Below are positions 56,083-64,000 of a DNA stretch of 64,000 nt, piece after piece. The position numbers and the translations under genes are program-made. The notes under the pieces are model-generated. The model searched no databases, was not told the DNA's origin, and saw only the letters and a list, made by a program, of their open reading frames with translations. The DNA lies in contig NZ_JAUYFA010000039.1 of assembly GCF_030691135.1 (NCBI RefSeq), forward strand, positions 114,036 to 178,035, read 5' to 3'. Numbering within the stretch: the first letter of the stretch is position 1; each line of letters begins with the position of its first letter. The stretch comes from Phreatobacter sp. (GTDB lineage Bacteria > Pseudomonadota > Alphaproteobacteria > Rhizobiales > Phreatobacteraceae).

Positions 56083-57576
56083 CTATCGGCCCGCCCGCTC
56101 CCAGATGTTCTTCGTCACCTGGACGAAGGCGGTGGAGCGCAACCCGGGATCCTTCATCGCCGCGGCGATGCGCGTCATCAGGCCGGCATCGCCCGATGCG
56201 ACGGCGATGTCGAGCATGATCGCCCATTCGTCATCGGCCGGTTCCTCGCCCTTGTCGCCGGCGGCGATCGCGCGCATCCGCGCTTCCAGCCCCGCGACGC
56301 GGGCGATATAGGCCTTGGCCCCTTCCGAGGTGATACGGGCGGCCACGGCGTCGCTCGCCTCCTTCGGACCGCGCCCGACGATGGCGCGCCAGAGCGTCTC
56401 GAAGACGACGCCGATGCGCTCCTGCTCGAAGGTGACCCGGTTCAGTTCGTCGATGCGGCCGAGCCTGACGAACAGCTCGCGCGCTTCCGGGACGGCGCCG
56501 CGCGCCACCAGCATCTCCACCGCCGTGTCGACGATGGTGCCGCGCACCTTGCCGGTCACCTCCGCCGATTCCGCCACGGAGACGAGCTTGTCGGCAGCGA
56601 GGCTGCGCATCGGACCGATATCCTCGTCGACTGACACCGTCTCGTCCTCGGGGAGCTTCAGAGCCGGCCCGAAGGCGCGGATCCAGTCGGCGCGGCCCTC
56701 ACGCATGAGGACGCGCAGCATGCGGCTCGCCGATTCCGCATCGGCCGCCGTGTTGAAGGGCGGGCGGGCGGCCAGCGCCTTGCGGAAGCCGTCAATGTTG
56801 TTCGCGGCGATCGCGCCGCGCAGGACCATGTCCCAGCTGTCGCGGCGTGCCGTCTCGGGATCGTCGAAGGGCGCCGTCTGGTTGGCGCGCGCGCCGCGGG
56901 CCCATTCGTCGATGGTCCGGGCGATGGCCATGTCGCCGCGGCCGCCGGACTGCAGGGCCTGCGCCATCCGGCGGGTATAGCGGTCCTTGATCTGGCCGGC
57001 CACGGTGTCGGCCAGTGCCGGCTCGCGGGCGATGGCGATTTCCAGGATCTCGAGGCGCAACTCGTCGCGACTGTCGTTCTCCACCAGCCGGTCGATACGC
57101 GGCAGGGCATCGGCGATGCGGCCGGCACGCGCCTCGTCGAGAATGAGGATCGAGGGCTCCGACAGGGCGGAAGGCTGCGGCTGGTCGAGCCCGAGCTCGC
57201 GATAGGCGCCGGCGAAGTCCCCCTTGCGGGCGAGATGCTCGGCCCGCACCGGCACGATGCGCTCCTTGATCCCGTCGACCGTCGCCACCCGCGCCCAAGC
57301 CTCGTAGCGGGCCATCCAGCGGTCGCGCGCGGCGGGATCGGGATCGCTCTGCAGGAAGGCCTCGAAGGCCGCCGTCGCCGCCCAACCCTCCGGCTCGGCC
57401 GACGCCGCCTTCAGCGCCAGTTCGGCCGTGCAGGCCGGTGCGGGAGCGGCGAGGCAGGCAGCCTCGTCGACCGACACTTCGATGCCGTGGGGCGCCTGGG
57501 CCCGAACCGGGAGCGAAAGGAAGAGCGTCGATGCGGCGACCGCCGAAAGAAGGGCGCTTCGCAGGGTGCGGGTCAT
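56083..57576 (-). CDS. Periplasmic alpha-helical repeat protein of unknown function
   Basis: The 497-residue protein has a signal peptide (about residues 1-26, ending PVRAQ) and is otherwise almost entirely helical, with paired short helices rich in Ala, Arg and acids that suggest TPR or HAT-type repeats. I recognise no catalytic motif. It begins at ATG 57576; the frame is open 93 bp upstream into residues unlike a signal peptide. It is an isolated gene, divergent from DAHP synthase. Binding or scaffolding in the periplasm is the likeliest role but cannot be shown. Confidence 0.8.
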   Translation of the reverse strand: MTRTLRSALLSAVAASTLFLSLPVRAQAPHGIEVSVDEAACLAAPAPACTAELALKAASAEPEGWAATAAFEAFLQSDPDPAARDRWMARYEAWARVATVDGIKERIVPVRAEHLARKGDFAGAYRELGLDQPQPSALSEPSILILDEARAGRIADALPRIDRLVENDSRDELRLEILEIAIAREPALADTVAGQIKDRYTRRMAQALQSGGRGDMAIARTIDEWARGARANQTAPFDDPETARRDSWDMVLRGAIAANNIDGFRKALAARPPFNTAADAESASRMLRVLMREGRADWIRAFGPALKLPEDETVSVDEDIGPMRSLAADKLVSVAESAEVTGKVRGTIVDTAVEMLVARGAVPEARELFVRLGRIDELNRVTFEQERIGVVFETLWRAIVGRGPKEASDAVAARITSEGAKAYIARVAGLEARMRAIAAGDKGEEPADDEWAIMLDIAVASGDAGLMTRIAAAMKDPGLRSTAFVQVTKNIWERAGR

Positions 57577-57833
57577 GTCGAGCCTCGTGTCAGGGCCGAA
57601 AAGCGGGGTACATGAGGGAACGCGGCAAAGCAACGCGCCAAGCCGACGCGCCGGCACGCAGCACGGCATGGCAGAAGCCCGCCGCGCTGGCGCCTGTTCG
57701 ACCGGCTCGCCCCTTCGCGTCCTGTCGTGTATAAACGCCGATCCCTGCCCTTGTTCGGTGCTGACCGCGAGGACGGGATCACTTTTCCGCGCGAAGCGAT
57801 TTTCGCGTGAGGTCGTCGAGAGGATACGAGATC

Positions 57834-59219
57834 ATGGGCGAGCGTTGGAGCCCGTCGAGCTGGCGGTCGAAACCGATCCTGCAGGTGCCGGTCTATCAGG
57901 ACCAGGCGGCCCTCGCGGAGGTTGAGAAGCGTCTGTCGGGCTTTCCGCCGCTGGTTTTTGCGGGTGAGGCGCGCAATCTCAAGAAGTCCCTCGCGAAAGT
58001 CGCAAAGGGCGAGGCCTTCCTGCTGCAGGGCGGCGACTGCGCCGAGAGCTTCGCCGAGCACGGCGCCGACAATATCCGCGACTTCTTCCGCGCCTTCCTG
58101 CAGATGGCCGTGGTGATGACCTATGCCGGCGGCATGCCGGTGGTGAAGGTCGGCCGCGTCGCCGGCCAGTTCGCCAAGCCGCGCTCGGCCGATACCGAGA
58201 CCATCGACGGCGTGACGCTGCCCTCCTATCGCGGCGACATCATCAACGACATCGCCTTCACGCCGGAATCCCGCGAGCCGGATCCGATGCGTCAGGCCAT
58301 GGCCTACCGGCAGTCGGCGGCGACCCTGAACCTGCTGCGCGCCTTCGCCTATGGTGGCTATGCCAATCTCGACAACGCGATGAAGTGGATGCTCGGCTTC
58401 GTCAAGGACACGCCGGCCAACGACAAGTACAGGCATCTGGCGGAGCGCATCGAGGAGGCCCTCGATTTCATGCGGGCCTGCGGCATCGATCCGGAAGCCC
58501 ATCCGGAAATGCGCACCACGGAGCTCTACACGAGCCACGAGGCGCTGCTGCTCGGCTACGAGGAGGCGCTCACCCGCGTCGATTCCACTTCCGGCGACTG
58601 GTATGCGACCTCCGGGCACATGCTGTGGATCGGCGACCGCACCCGCCAGCCGGACCACGGCCATGTCGAGTATTTCCGCGGCATCAAGAACCCGATCGCG
58701 TTCAAGTGCGGTCCGAGCCTCGATGCCGACGGCCTCCTGAAGCTCATCGACGTGCTCAACCCCGAGGACAAGGCCGGCCGCATCACGCTGATCTGCCGCT
58801 TCGGCGCCGACAAGGTCGAGAAGCACCTTCCCGCCCTCATCCGTGCCGTCGAGCGCGAGGGGCGCACCGTGGTCTGGTCCTGCGATCCCATGCACGGCAA
58901 CACGATCAAGGCGGCCAACGGCTACAAGACCCGCCCCTTCGACCTGGTCATGGGCGAGATCGAGCGGTTCTTCGCCATTCATGAGGCCGAGGGCACCTAT
59001 GCCGGCGGCATCCACCTGGAAATGACCGGCAAGAACGTCACCGAATGCACCGGCGGCCGCGCAGCGATCACCGATCTCGACCTCTCCGACCGCTATCACA
59101 CCTATTGTGATCCGCGGCTCAACGCCGAACAGGCGCTGGAGGTCTCGTTCAAGGTGGCGGAGATGCTGAAGCGCCAGCGGCTCAACCGCGCGCCCGTCGT
59201 GCGCGAGGCCGCCGAATAG
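57834..59219 (+). CDS. Class II 3-deoxy-7-phosphoheptulonate synthase
   Basis: The 461-residue enzyme joins phosphoenolpyruvate and erythrose-4-phosphate in the first step of aromatic amino acid synthesis. Class II motifs: [14 protein letters not shown] (about residue 62), [38 protein letters not shown] and [11 protein letters not shown]. It starts at ATG 57834 after GAGAGGATACGAGA. No leader peptide or attenuator is evident, but the 257-bp upstream gap is shared with a divergent gene. An intrinsic terminator follows. Confidence 0.95.
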   Translation: MGERWSPSSWRSKPILQVPVYQDQAALAEVEKRLSGFPPLVFAGEARNLKKSLAKVAKGEAFLLQGGDCAESFAEHGADNIRDFFRAFLQMAVVMTYAGGMPVVKVGRVAGQFAKPRSADTETIDGVTLPSYRGDIINDIAFTPESREPDPMRQAMAYRQSAATLNLLRAFAYGGYANLDNAMKWMLGFVKDTPANDKYRHLAERIEEALDFMRACGIDPEAHPEMRTTELYTSHEALLLGYEEALTRVDSTSGDWYATSGHMLWIGDRTRQPDHGHVEYFRGIKNPIAFKCGPSLDADGLLKLIDVLNPEDKAGRITLICRFGADKVEKHLPALIRAVEREGRTVVWSCDPMHGNTIKAANGYKTRPFDLVMGEIERFFAIHEAEGTYAGGIHLEMTGKNVTECTGGRAAITDLDLSDRYHTYCDPRLNAEQALEVSFKVAEMLKRQRLNRAPVVREAAE

Positions 59220-59246
59220 GCCGCCTTCGCATCACGCCCGACGACA

Positions 59247-59283
59247 AAAAAGGCCCGCTCCGTTCACCGGGGCGGGCCTTTTT
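59247..59283. terminator. Bidirectional intrinsic terminator between DAHP synthase and the OMP gene
   Basis: AAAAAGGCCCGCTCC-GTTCACC-GGGGCGGGCCTTTTT forms a 15-bp stem with one wobble pair and has A-runs and T-runs on both sides. It would end both the rightward DAHP synthase transcript and the leftward outer membrane protein transcript, which converge here. Confidence 0.92.
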
Positions 59284-59300
59284 CGTGAAGGTCGGGAGGT

Positions 59301-60164
59301 TCAGTACTTGATGCCGACGCCGGCGCGCACCGCATGCAGCGTGACGGGCACGCCGCCCATCGAGGGGATGCGCAGGAACTGGTATTCGGCACGGACGAAG
59401 ATGTTGTTGGTGATCAGCGCCTCGACACCGGTGCCGAGCGCGAAGCCGAAGCCGATGACGCCGTTCGAGGACCGGGTCGAGTTCACGAGATCGCCATAGG
59501 CCTGCGTCCAGTCGACGGCGTCGGCCGCGTCCGTGTCGATCCGCTGATAACCGGCACGATAGGAGACCGACGTATTGCCGCGGGCGATGGCAAGGCCGGC
59601 GGTCATGTAGGGCATGACCCGGCCATAGGCCCAGCCGGCCCTCATGCGGGCGGTGAAATAGTCCGTCAGCGATGCCCTGACCGTCGTGCTCTGCGAAAAG
59701 GCGTCCGTGAAGCCGGTCTGCGCATAAAGGACGGCGAAGGGCTGGGTCCATGTGCGTGCACCGCCGCCACCGCTGGCGATGCGGTTGTAATCGAATTCGA
59801 AGCCGATCACCGCGTCCTCGAACTGCGCCTGATAGCCGGCGAAGACGCCGAACATCACGGGGGTTCCCCGGACAGGGTCCACGTTGATGAAGGTCGGCGC
59901 GGCGACCCCCGACGGGGGATTCAGATAGTAGAGGCCGTTGAGCAGGCGCTCCGCTTCGCGCCGCGCCATGGCCTGCGTGTCCGCCGTCATGCTGCCGATG
60001 CCGCCCTGGACACCGCCGTAGAAGCCCGTCCAGTTCGGAGCTGAATCGTCATGGGCCGGCAACGACCCCCTGAGCGCCATGTCTGCCGCCTGGCCGGTCA
60101 CCGTCATGGCCAGCGTCATCACCAGCGCTGCCAAACCCGTCGTCAATGTCGAACGCGCCGTCAT
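59301..60164 (-). CDS. Outer-membrane beta-barrel protein
   Basis: The 287-residue protein has a signal peptide (residues 1-27, TGQAAD) and then alternating amphipathic strands with aromatic girdles: NWTGFYGGVQGGIGSM opens the barrel and the chain ends in RAGVGIKY, a terminal aromatic residue. This is the OmpW/RopB-like porin-family pattern of Rhizobiales surface proteins. GAGGAGG lies 6 nt before ATG 60164. A CtrA-like box lies upstream near 60234. Function is unknown; stress or surface adhesion are common. Confidence 0.86.
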   Translation of the reverse strand: MTARSTLTTGLAALVMTLAMTVTGQAADMALRGSLPAHDDSAPNWTGFYGGVQGGIGSMTADTQAMARREAERLLNGLYYLNPPSGVAAPTFINVDPVRGTPVMFGVFAGYQAQFEDAVIGFEFDYNRIASGGGGARTWTQPFAVLYAQTGFTDAFSQSTTVRASLTDYFTARMRAGWAYGRVMPYMTAGLAIARGNTSVSYRAGYQRIDTDAADAVDWTQAYGDLVNSTRSSNGVIGFGFALGTGVEALITNNIFVRAEYQFLRIPSMGGVPVTLHAVRAGVGIKY

Positions 60165-60233
60165 GCCGGCCTCCTCGTGAGCCTCGGCTGTCTGAAGCCG
60201 ATCTCGATGGCGACCATTCATGAATCATCAAGG

Positions 60234-60249
60234 TTACCGCCCGGTTAAG
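60234..60249. promoter_or_regulatory. Candidate CtrA box between the OMP gene and nadE
   Basis: TTAC-CGCCCGG-TTAAG resembles TTAA-N7-TTAAC with two mismatches. It lies 70 bp before the outer membrane protein start and 112 bp before the nadE start. Confidence 0.3.
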
Positions 60250-60360
60250 CGCAACGACATCGACAATGTCACGCCGGGCGATCCGATCACCGCGCTTGCC
60301 GATGGACCGCCCTGCCGCGGACGCATTGAGAACCGCCGGCCCGCGCGTTACATCTCGCTC

Positions 60361-62100
60361 ATGACAAAGACGCCCTCCTCGCTGCTCATCGCCGTGGCCC
60401 AGCTCAACCCCGTGATGGGCGACGTCGCCGGCAATCTCGCCCGGGCCCGCGCGGCCCGCGCCGACGCTGCGGCGGCCAATGCCGACCTGCTCGTCTTCTC
60501 CGAACTCTTCATCTCTGGCTATCCGCCGGAGGATCTCGTGCTCAAACCGGCCTTCCAGGCCGCCTGCCGTCAGGCGACGGAGGCTCTGGCCCGCGACACG
60601 GCCGACGGCGGCCCCGCCCTGCTCGTCACCACCCCCTGGGCCGAGGGTGGCCGGGTGTTCAATGCCGTCGTCCATGCCGATGCCGGCCTGATCCAGGCCA
60701 TTCGCTTCAAGGTCGACCTGCCCAACTATTCGGTCTTCGACGAGAAGCGCGTCTTCGCGCCGGGTCCCCTGCCGGGTCCCGTCAATGTGCGCGGCGTGCG
60801 CATCGGCGTCCCCATCTGCGAGGACATCTGGGGCGAGGAGGTCGTCGAGACCCTGTCCGAGACCGGGGCCGAACTGCTGATCGTCCCCAACGGCTCGCCC
60901 TACCGCGAGAGCGTCTATGACGAGCGCATGAGCACCATCGTCGCGCGCATCGGCGAGAGTGGCCTGCCGCTGCTCTATGTCAACCAGATCGGCGGGCAGG
61001 ACGAACTGGTCTTCGACGGCGCTTCCCTCGCAGTGAACGCCGACCACAGCCTCGCCATGCAGCTGCCCGCCTTCACCGAGGCCATCGCCCTCGTCCAGGC
61101 GACGAAGACGGACGGCACCTGGCGCCTCTCCGGCCCCATCCACGGGCACGACAGCGGCGACGAGGCCAATTACGCGGCCTGTGTCCTCGGCCTGCGCGAC
61201 TACGTCGAGAAGAACCGCTTTCCCGGCGTGGTGCTCGGCCTTTCCGGCGGCATCGACTCGGCCATCTGTGCCGCCATGGCGGTCGATGCGCTGGGACCCG
61301 AGCGTGTCCACTGCGTGATGCTGCCCTACCGCTACACGTCGGAGGATTCCCTGAAGGACGCCTTCGAATGCGCCAGGGCCCTCGGCGTGCGCTACGACAT
61401 CGTGCCCATCGCCGCGGCGGTCGAGGGGCTGGAGGCGAGCCTCGCCCCGCTCTTCGCCGGCACCAGCCGCGACATTACCGAGGAAAACCTGCAGAGCCGC
61501 GCCCGCGGCACCATCCTCATGTCCATCTCCAACAAGTTCGGCGCCATGGTGGTGACGACGGGGAACAAGAGCGAGATGTCGGTCGGCTACGCCACCATCT
61601 ATGGCGACATGAACGGCGGCTACAATCCGGTGAAGGATCTCTACAAATCCGAGGTCTTCCGTCTCTCGGCCTTGCGCAACCGCTGGAAGCCGGCCGGCGC
61701 CCTCGGGCCCGACGGCGAGGTCATTCCGGTCAACATCATCGTCAAGCCGCCGACCGCCGAACTGCGGGAGAACCAGAAGGACCAGGACTCGCTGCCGCCC
61801 TATGATGTGCTCGACGCCATCCTGGAGCGGCTGGTGGAGCGCGAGGCCTCCGTCGCCTCCATCGTCGCCGAGGGCTACGAGGCCGAGACCGTCAAAAAGG
61901 TCGAGCGGCTGCTGGGCATCGCCGAATACAAGCGTCGCCAGGCCGCCCCCGGCGTCAAGGTGACGGCGCGCAACTTCGGCCGCGACCGACGCTACCCCAT
62001 CGTCAACCGGTTCCGTGATTCCGGCGAGCCGCTGCCGGTGCCCGACATGACCGTGGTCAACCCCACCGCCATGCCGAAGCTCGACGTCGTGGACTTCTGA
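60361..62100 (+). CDS. nadE: Glutamine-dependent NAD+ synthetase
   Basis: The 579-residue bifunctional enzyme has an N-terminal nitrilase-type glutaminase domain (FSELFISGYPPED with the catalytic Glu near residue 47, PICEDIWG with the catalytic Cys) and a C-terminal NAD synthetase domain with the P-loop LGLSGGIDSAICAAM (about 298). It amidates deamido-NAD using glutamine-derived ammonia in the cytoplasm. The frame extends 141 bp upstream to an ATG at 60220, but those residues are not nitrilase-like, so ATG 60361 is used. Confidence 0.95.
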   Translation: MTKTPSSLLIAVAQLNPVMGDVAGNLARARAARADAAAANADLLVFSELFISGYPPEDLVLKPAFQAACRQATEALARDTADGGPALLVTTPWAEGGRVFNAVVHADAGLIQAIRFKVDLPNYSVFDEKRVFAPGPLPGPVNVRGVRIGVPICEDIWGEEVVETLSETGAELLIVPNGSPYRESVYDERMSTIVARIGESGLPLLYVNQIGGQDELVFDGASLAVNADHSLAMQLPAFTEAIALVQATKTDGTWRLSGPIHGHDSGDEANYAACVLGLRDYVEKNRFPGVVLGLSGGIDSAICAAMAVDALGPERVHCVMLPYRYTSEDSLKDAFECARALGVRYDIVPIAAAVEGLEASLAPLFAGTSRDITEENLQSRARGTILMSISNKFGAMVVTTGNKSEMSVGYATIYGDMNGGYNPVKDLYKSEVFRLSALRNRWKPAGALGPDGEVIPVNIIVKPPTAELRENQKDQDSLPPYDVLDAILERLVEREASVASIVAEGYEAETVKKVERLLGIAEYKRRQAAPGVKVTARNFGRDRRYPIVNRFRDSGEPLPVPDMTVVNPTAMPKLDVVDF

Positions 62101-62133
62101 CGGCCCACCTCGCGCGTCTCCTCCGCAGCGGCC

Positions 62134-62931
62134 CTACTGCCCCAGAGTGAAGGAATAGGTAACGCTGGTGCCGACAGTGAACTGGTTGACGTTGCCACGT
62201 TGGGTGACAAGGGGAGCGGCCGCCGCGCTCCCGGCGAGCCGGTCATAGGCCGCAAAGCCGGTGACGGTCCAGCCGGCATCGAAGCGATAGGCGACCTGGG
62301 CCACCGCGCCATATTTCATCAGGCCGCCGCGCGCCTGGAAGGCGGCGAGCCCCGAGGCGATGCTCTCCGGCGCCGAGACGGAGAAATAGGTCGACGCGTA
62401 GCGGTCGCTCCCGAAGAACGAGCGCGGGCCGGCGGAGATGGTCCAGCGCGGTGCCGGCCGCCAGATGATATCCGCCCCGGCATTGCCGACCAGCGCGGCA
62501 TGACCGCCGATGCCGTGGCGCACCGCCGCGCGCAGCCGCAGCCACTCGACGGGGAACAGCTCGGCAAAGGCGCCGGCCTCGATGGTGAAGCCGACATTGG
62601 CGAGGCCGGTGAGCCTTGCATCGTCGCGCGCCCGGCGTGCACCCATCAGGGTGAGGTTCGGCCCGACGCGCAGCCAGCCGAGATCGACGATAGCGGGCGC
62701 GATGCCGTCGTCGAAGGAGGAGAAGCGCTCCGGCGCGCCAGGAGCCCGGAGCGAGAGGCGCGGCAGGATCATCGGCCCGAGCCGGCTCGACCCCATCCAC
62801 AGGGGCACGGCGGTGACGGTGCCACCCAGCGTGACCGTCCAGCCACGGGCGGCTTCAGGCAGGCTCTGGGACGCTGCGGGCAGAGTGGCGAGGCCGAGGG
62901 CCGCCGAGGCGATGAGAATACGGGACAGCAT
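62134..62931 (-). CDS. MipA/OmpV family outer-membrane protein
   Basis: The 265-residue protein has a signal peptide (residues 1-22, LPAASQS) and a beta-barrel of the MipA/OmpV family, ending TSVTYSFTLGQ. MipA links murein-synthesis enzymes in E. coli; others of the family serve as porins. The frame is open much further upstream, antisense to rpiA, which is shadow. ATG 62931 is chosen. A GTTAAC motif lies upstream near 62978. Confidence 0.86.
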   Translation of the reverse strand: MLSRILIASAALGLATLPAASQSLPEAARGWTVTLGGTVTAVPLWMGSSRLGPMILPRLSLRAPGAPERFSSFDDGIAPAIVDLGWLRVGPNLTLMGARRARDDARLTGLANVGFTIEAGAFAELFPVEWLRLRAAVRHGIGGHAALVGNAGADIIWRPAPRWTISAGPRSFFGSDRYASTYFSVSAPESIASGLAAFQARGGLMKYGAVAQVAYRFDAGWTVTGFAAYDRLAGSAAAAPLVTQRGNVNQFTVGTSVTYSFTLGQ

Positions 62932-63106
62932 GGACACGGGGTACGCCTGAAGAGGGTGAACCGAAGGTAGTCGAGCGGGGTTAACGGGAAGTCCATACGC
63001 CTGCCCGCCTTCACCGGATCCTGCGCCCGCACGCCGCACAGGCTGGACCTCGCCGCGCCGCCGGGCTACTGCGACGGCTGGCAAGACCAGATCGAGGCCG
63101 CTCGCC

Positions 63107-63808
63107 ATGACCGATCCCGAAGCCCTCAAGCGTGACGCCGCCGCCAGGGCCCTGACATACGTCGAGGACGGCATGCGCCTCGGCCTCGGCACCGGCTCGA
63201 CGGCGAAGCATTTCGTCGACCTGCTGGCAGAGCGCATCAAGGAGGGGCTGAAGGTCGTCGGTGTTCCGACCTCCGAGGTCACCCGCGCCCAGGCCGAGCG
63301 CCTCGGCGTGCCGCTGACGACGCTGGACGAGACGCCCGAACTCGACATCACCATCGACGGCGCCGACGAGATCAACCCCGCCCTCGACCTGATCAAGGGC
63401 GGCGGCGGTGCGCTGCTGCGCGAGAAGATCGTCGCCGCCGCCTCGGCCCGCATGATCGTCATCGCCGACGCGTCCAAGCGCGTCGACACGCTCGGGCGCT
63501 TCCCGCTGCCGATCGAGGTGAACGCCTTCGGTCTCGCCGCCACCGAACGCGCCGTCGCCCGGGTTCTCGAAGCCTGCGGCTGCGCCGGCCCCCTGACGCT
63601 GCGCCGCAAGGCTGACGGCCATGTTTTCGTCACGGACGGCGGGCACATGATCCTCGATGCGGCCTGTGCGCGAATCCCCGATCCCCCCACGCTCGGCTCC
63701 CGCCTTCACTCCGTGCCCGGTGTGGTCGAGCACGGCCTGTTCATTGGTCTGGCGTCCATCGCGATCATCGCTTCCCCTGGCGGTGCAGAGGTCGTAGGAC
63801 GTGTTTGA
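63107..63808 (+). CDS. rpiA: Ribose-5-phosphate isomerase A
   Basis: The 233-residue cytosolic enzyme interconverts ribose-5-phosphate and ribulose-5-phosphate. It has the conserved [15 protein letters not shown] (about residues 27-41), the catalytic DGADEI (about 84) and [11 protein letters not shown] (about 97). The ATG at 63107 follows no strong ribosome site. The next gene begins 55 bp further on the same strand. Confidence 0.95.
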   Translation: MTDPEALKRDAAARALTYVEDGMRLGLGTGSTAKHFVDLLAERIKEGLKVVGVPTSEVTRAQAERLGVPLTTLDETPELDITIDGADEINPALDLIKGGGGALLREKIVAAASARMIVIADASKRVDTLGRFPLPIEVNAFGLAATERAVARVLEACGCAGPLTLRRKADGHVFVTDGGHMILDAACARIPDPPTLGSRLHSVPGVVEHGLFIGLASIAIIASPGGAEVVGRV

Positions 63809-63863
63809 CATTCGAGCCGCCTCGGTCAGGCGCGGCCTCAAGACTTCCCGAGGAGTGATCCCG

Positions 63864-64000
63864 ATGTTCGTCCGTTCGCTTGCAGCAGCCCTGGCGGCCT
63901 GCGCCCTCATCGCGACCGCCGCCGTGGCGCAGACCCAGAGGCCGGCGGCGCCCCTCGCCCAGGCCGCGCCGCAGGCTGCCGCCGCCGCGCCGGCGCCCTC
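63864..64000 (+). CDS. Secreted protein, N-terminal part only (cut by window end)
   Basis: The first 45 codons encode a signal peptide (MFVRSLAAALAACALIATAA then VAQ) and a Pro/Ala/Gln-rich start of a mature protein. GAGGAG at 63850-63855 lies 8 nt before the ATG. In several Rhizobiales, rpiA is followed by a secreted DUF2059-type protein, so that is a likely identity, but the visible part does not prove it. Confidence 0.65.
   Translation, partial: MFVRSLAAALAACALIATAAVAQTQRPAAPLAQAAPQAAAAAPAP

Overview
The window is GC-rich, densely packed bacterial chromosome. It looks like an alphaproteobacterium of the order Hyphomicrobiales (Rhizobiales). The evidence is the gene content: a Rhizobiales-type intergenic repeat (CCTGAGG...CCTCGAAGGA), RpiA followed by a secreted protein, class II DAHP synthase, several Liv/Urt/TRAP/Yej-type uptake systems, and two near-consensus CtrA boxes. 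I cannot fix the genus from sequence alone. I see no rRNA, tRNA, CRISPR, phage or insertion sequence, so this reads as ordinary core plus catabolic chromosome rather than a mobile island.

Layout. 1-6.5 kb: an Asp/Glu racemase-family gene, then a Yej-type peptide ABC transporter (yejB, yejE, yejF) with a small antitoxin/PIN-toxin pair inserted between yejE and yejF, then a GhrA-like reductase. 6.6-20.9 kb: a chemoreceptor, a DsbA-like protein, and housekeeping and envelope genes (NlpC/P60 peptidase, MarR regulator, YqaA-like protein, NDUFA9-like protein, UppP, GST, QueG, SDR, a 40-residue membrane protein, RlmJ, a TPR-methyltransferase coupled to AmpG, an acyltransferase). 21.1-31.5 kb: a nitrogen block with a sigma-54 promoter, urea transporter urtABCDE, a gamma-glutamyltransferase homologue and glnD. 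31.5-34.6 kb: an inverted pair of repeats, a class A penicillin-binding protein and a small membrane protein.

34.6-39.5 kb: a uronate-catabolism island (GntR regulator, DctPQM TRAP transporter, KduI, KdgF). 39.6-44.6 kb: an RND efflux pump, its lipoprotein adaptor and a TetR repressor. 44.8-53.2 kb: CsbD, a leftward branched-chain-amino-acid-type ABC transporter (binding protein, LivG, F, H, M), and a divergent TetR, acyl-CoA synthetase and alpha/beta hydrolase. 53.2-56 kb: a MarR regulator divergent from fumarylacetoacetate hydrolase and an atypical metallo-beta-lactamase-fold protein. 56-64 kb: an uncharacterised periplasmic protein, class II DAHP synthase, a beta-barrel protein, NadE, a MipA/OmpV protein, RpiA and the start of a secreted protein.

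I did not find a clearly novel multi-gene system. The best leads are the toxin-antitoxin pair translationally coupled inside the yej operon, the MBL-fold protein lacking several canonical metal ligands beside fumarylacetoacetate hydrolase, the conflicting start of urtB, the apparent CTG start of queG, and a 40-residue membrane protein with an AT-rich inverted repeat upstream. Start sites were chosen by hand from start codons, Shine-Dalgarno matches and family N-termini, and no database search was possible.
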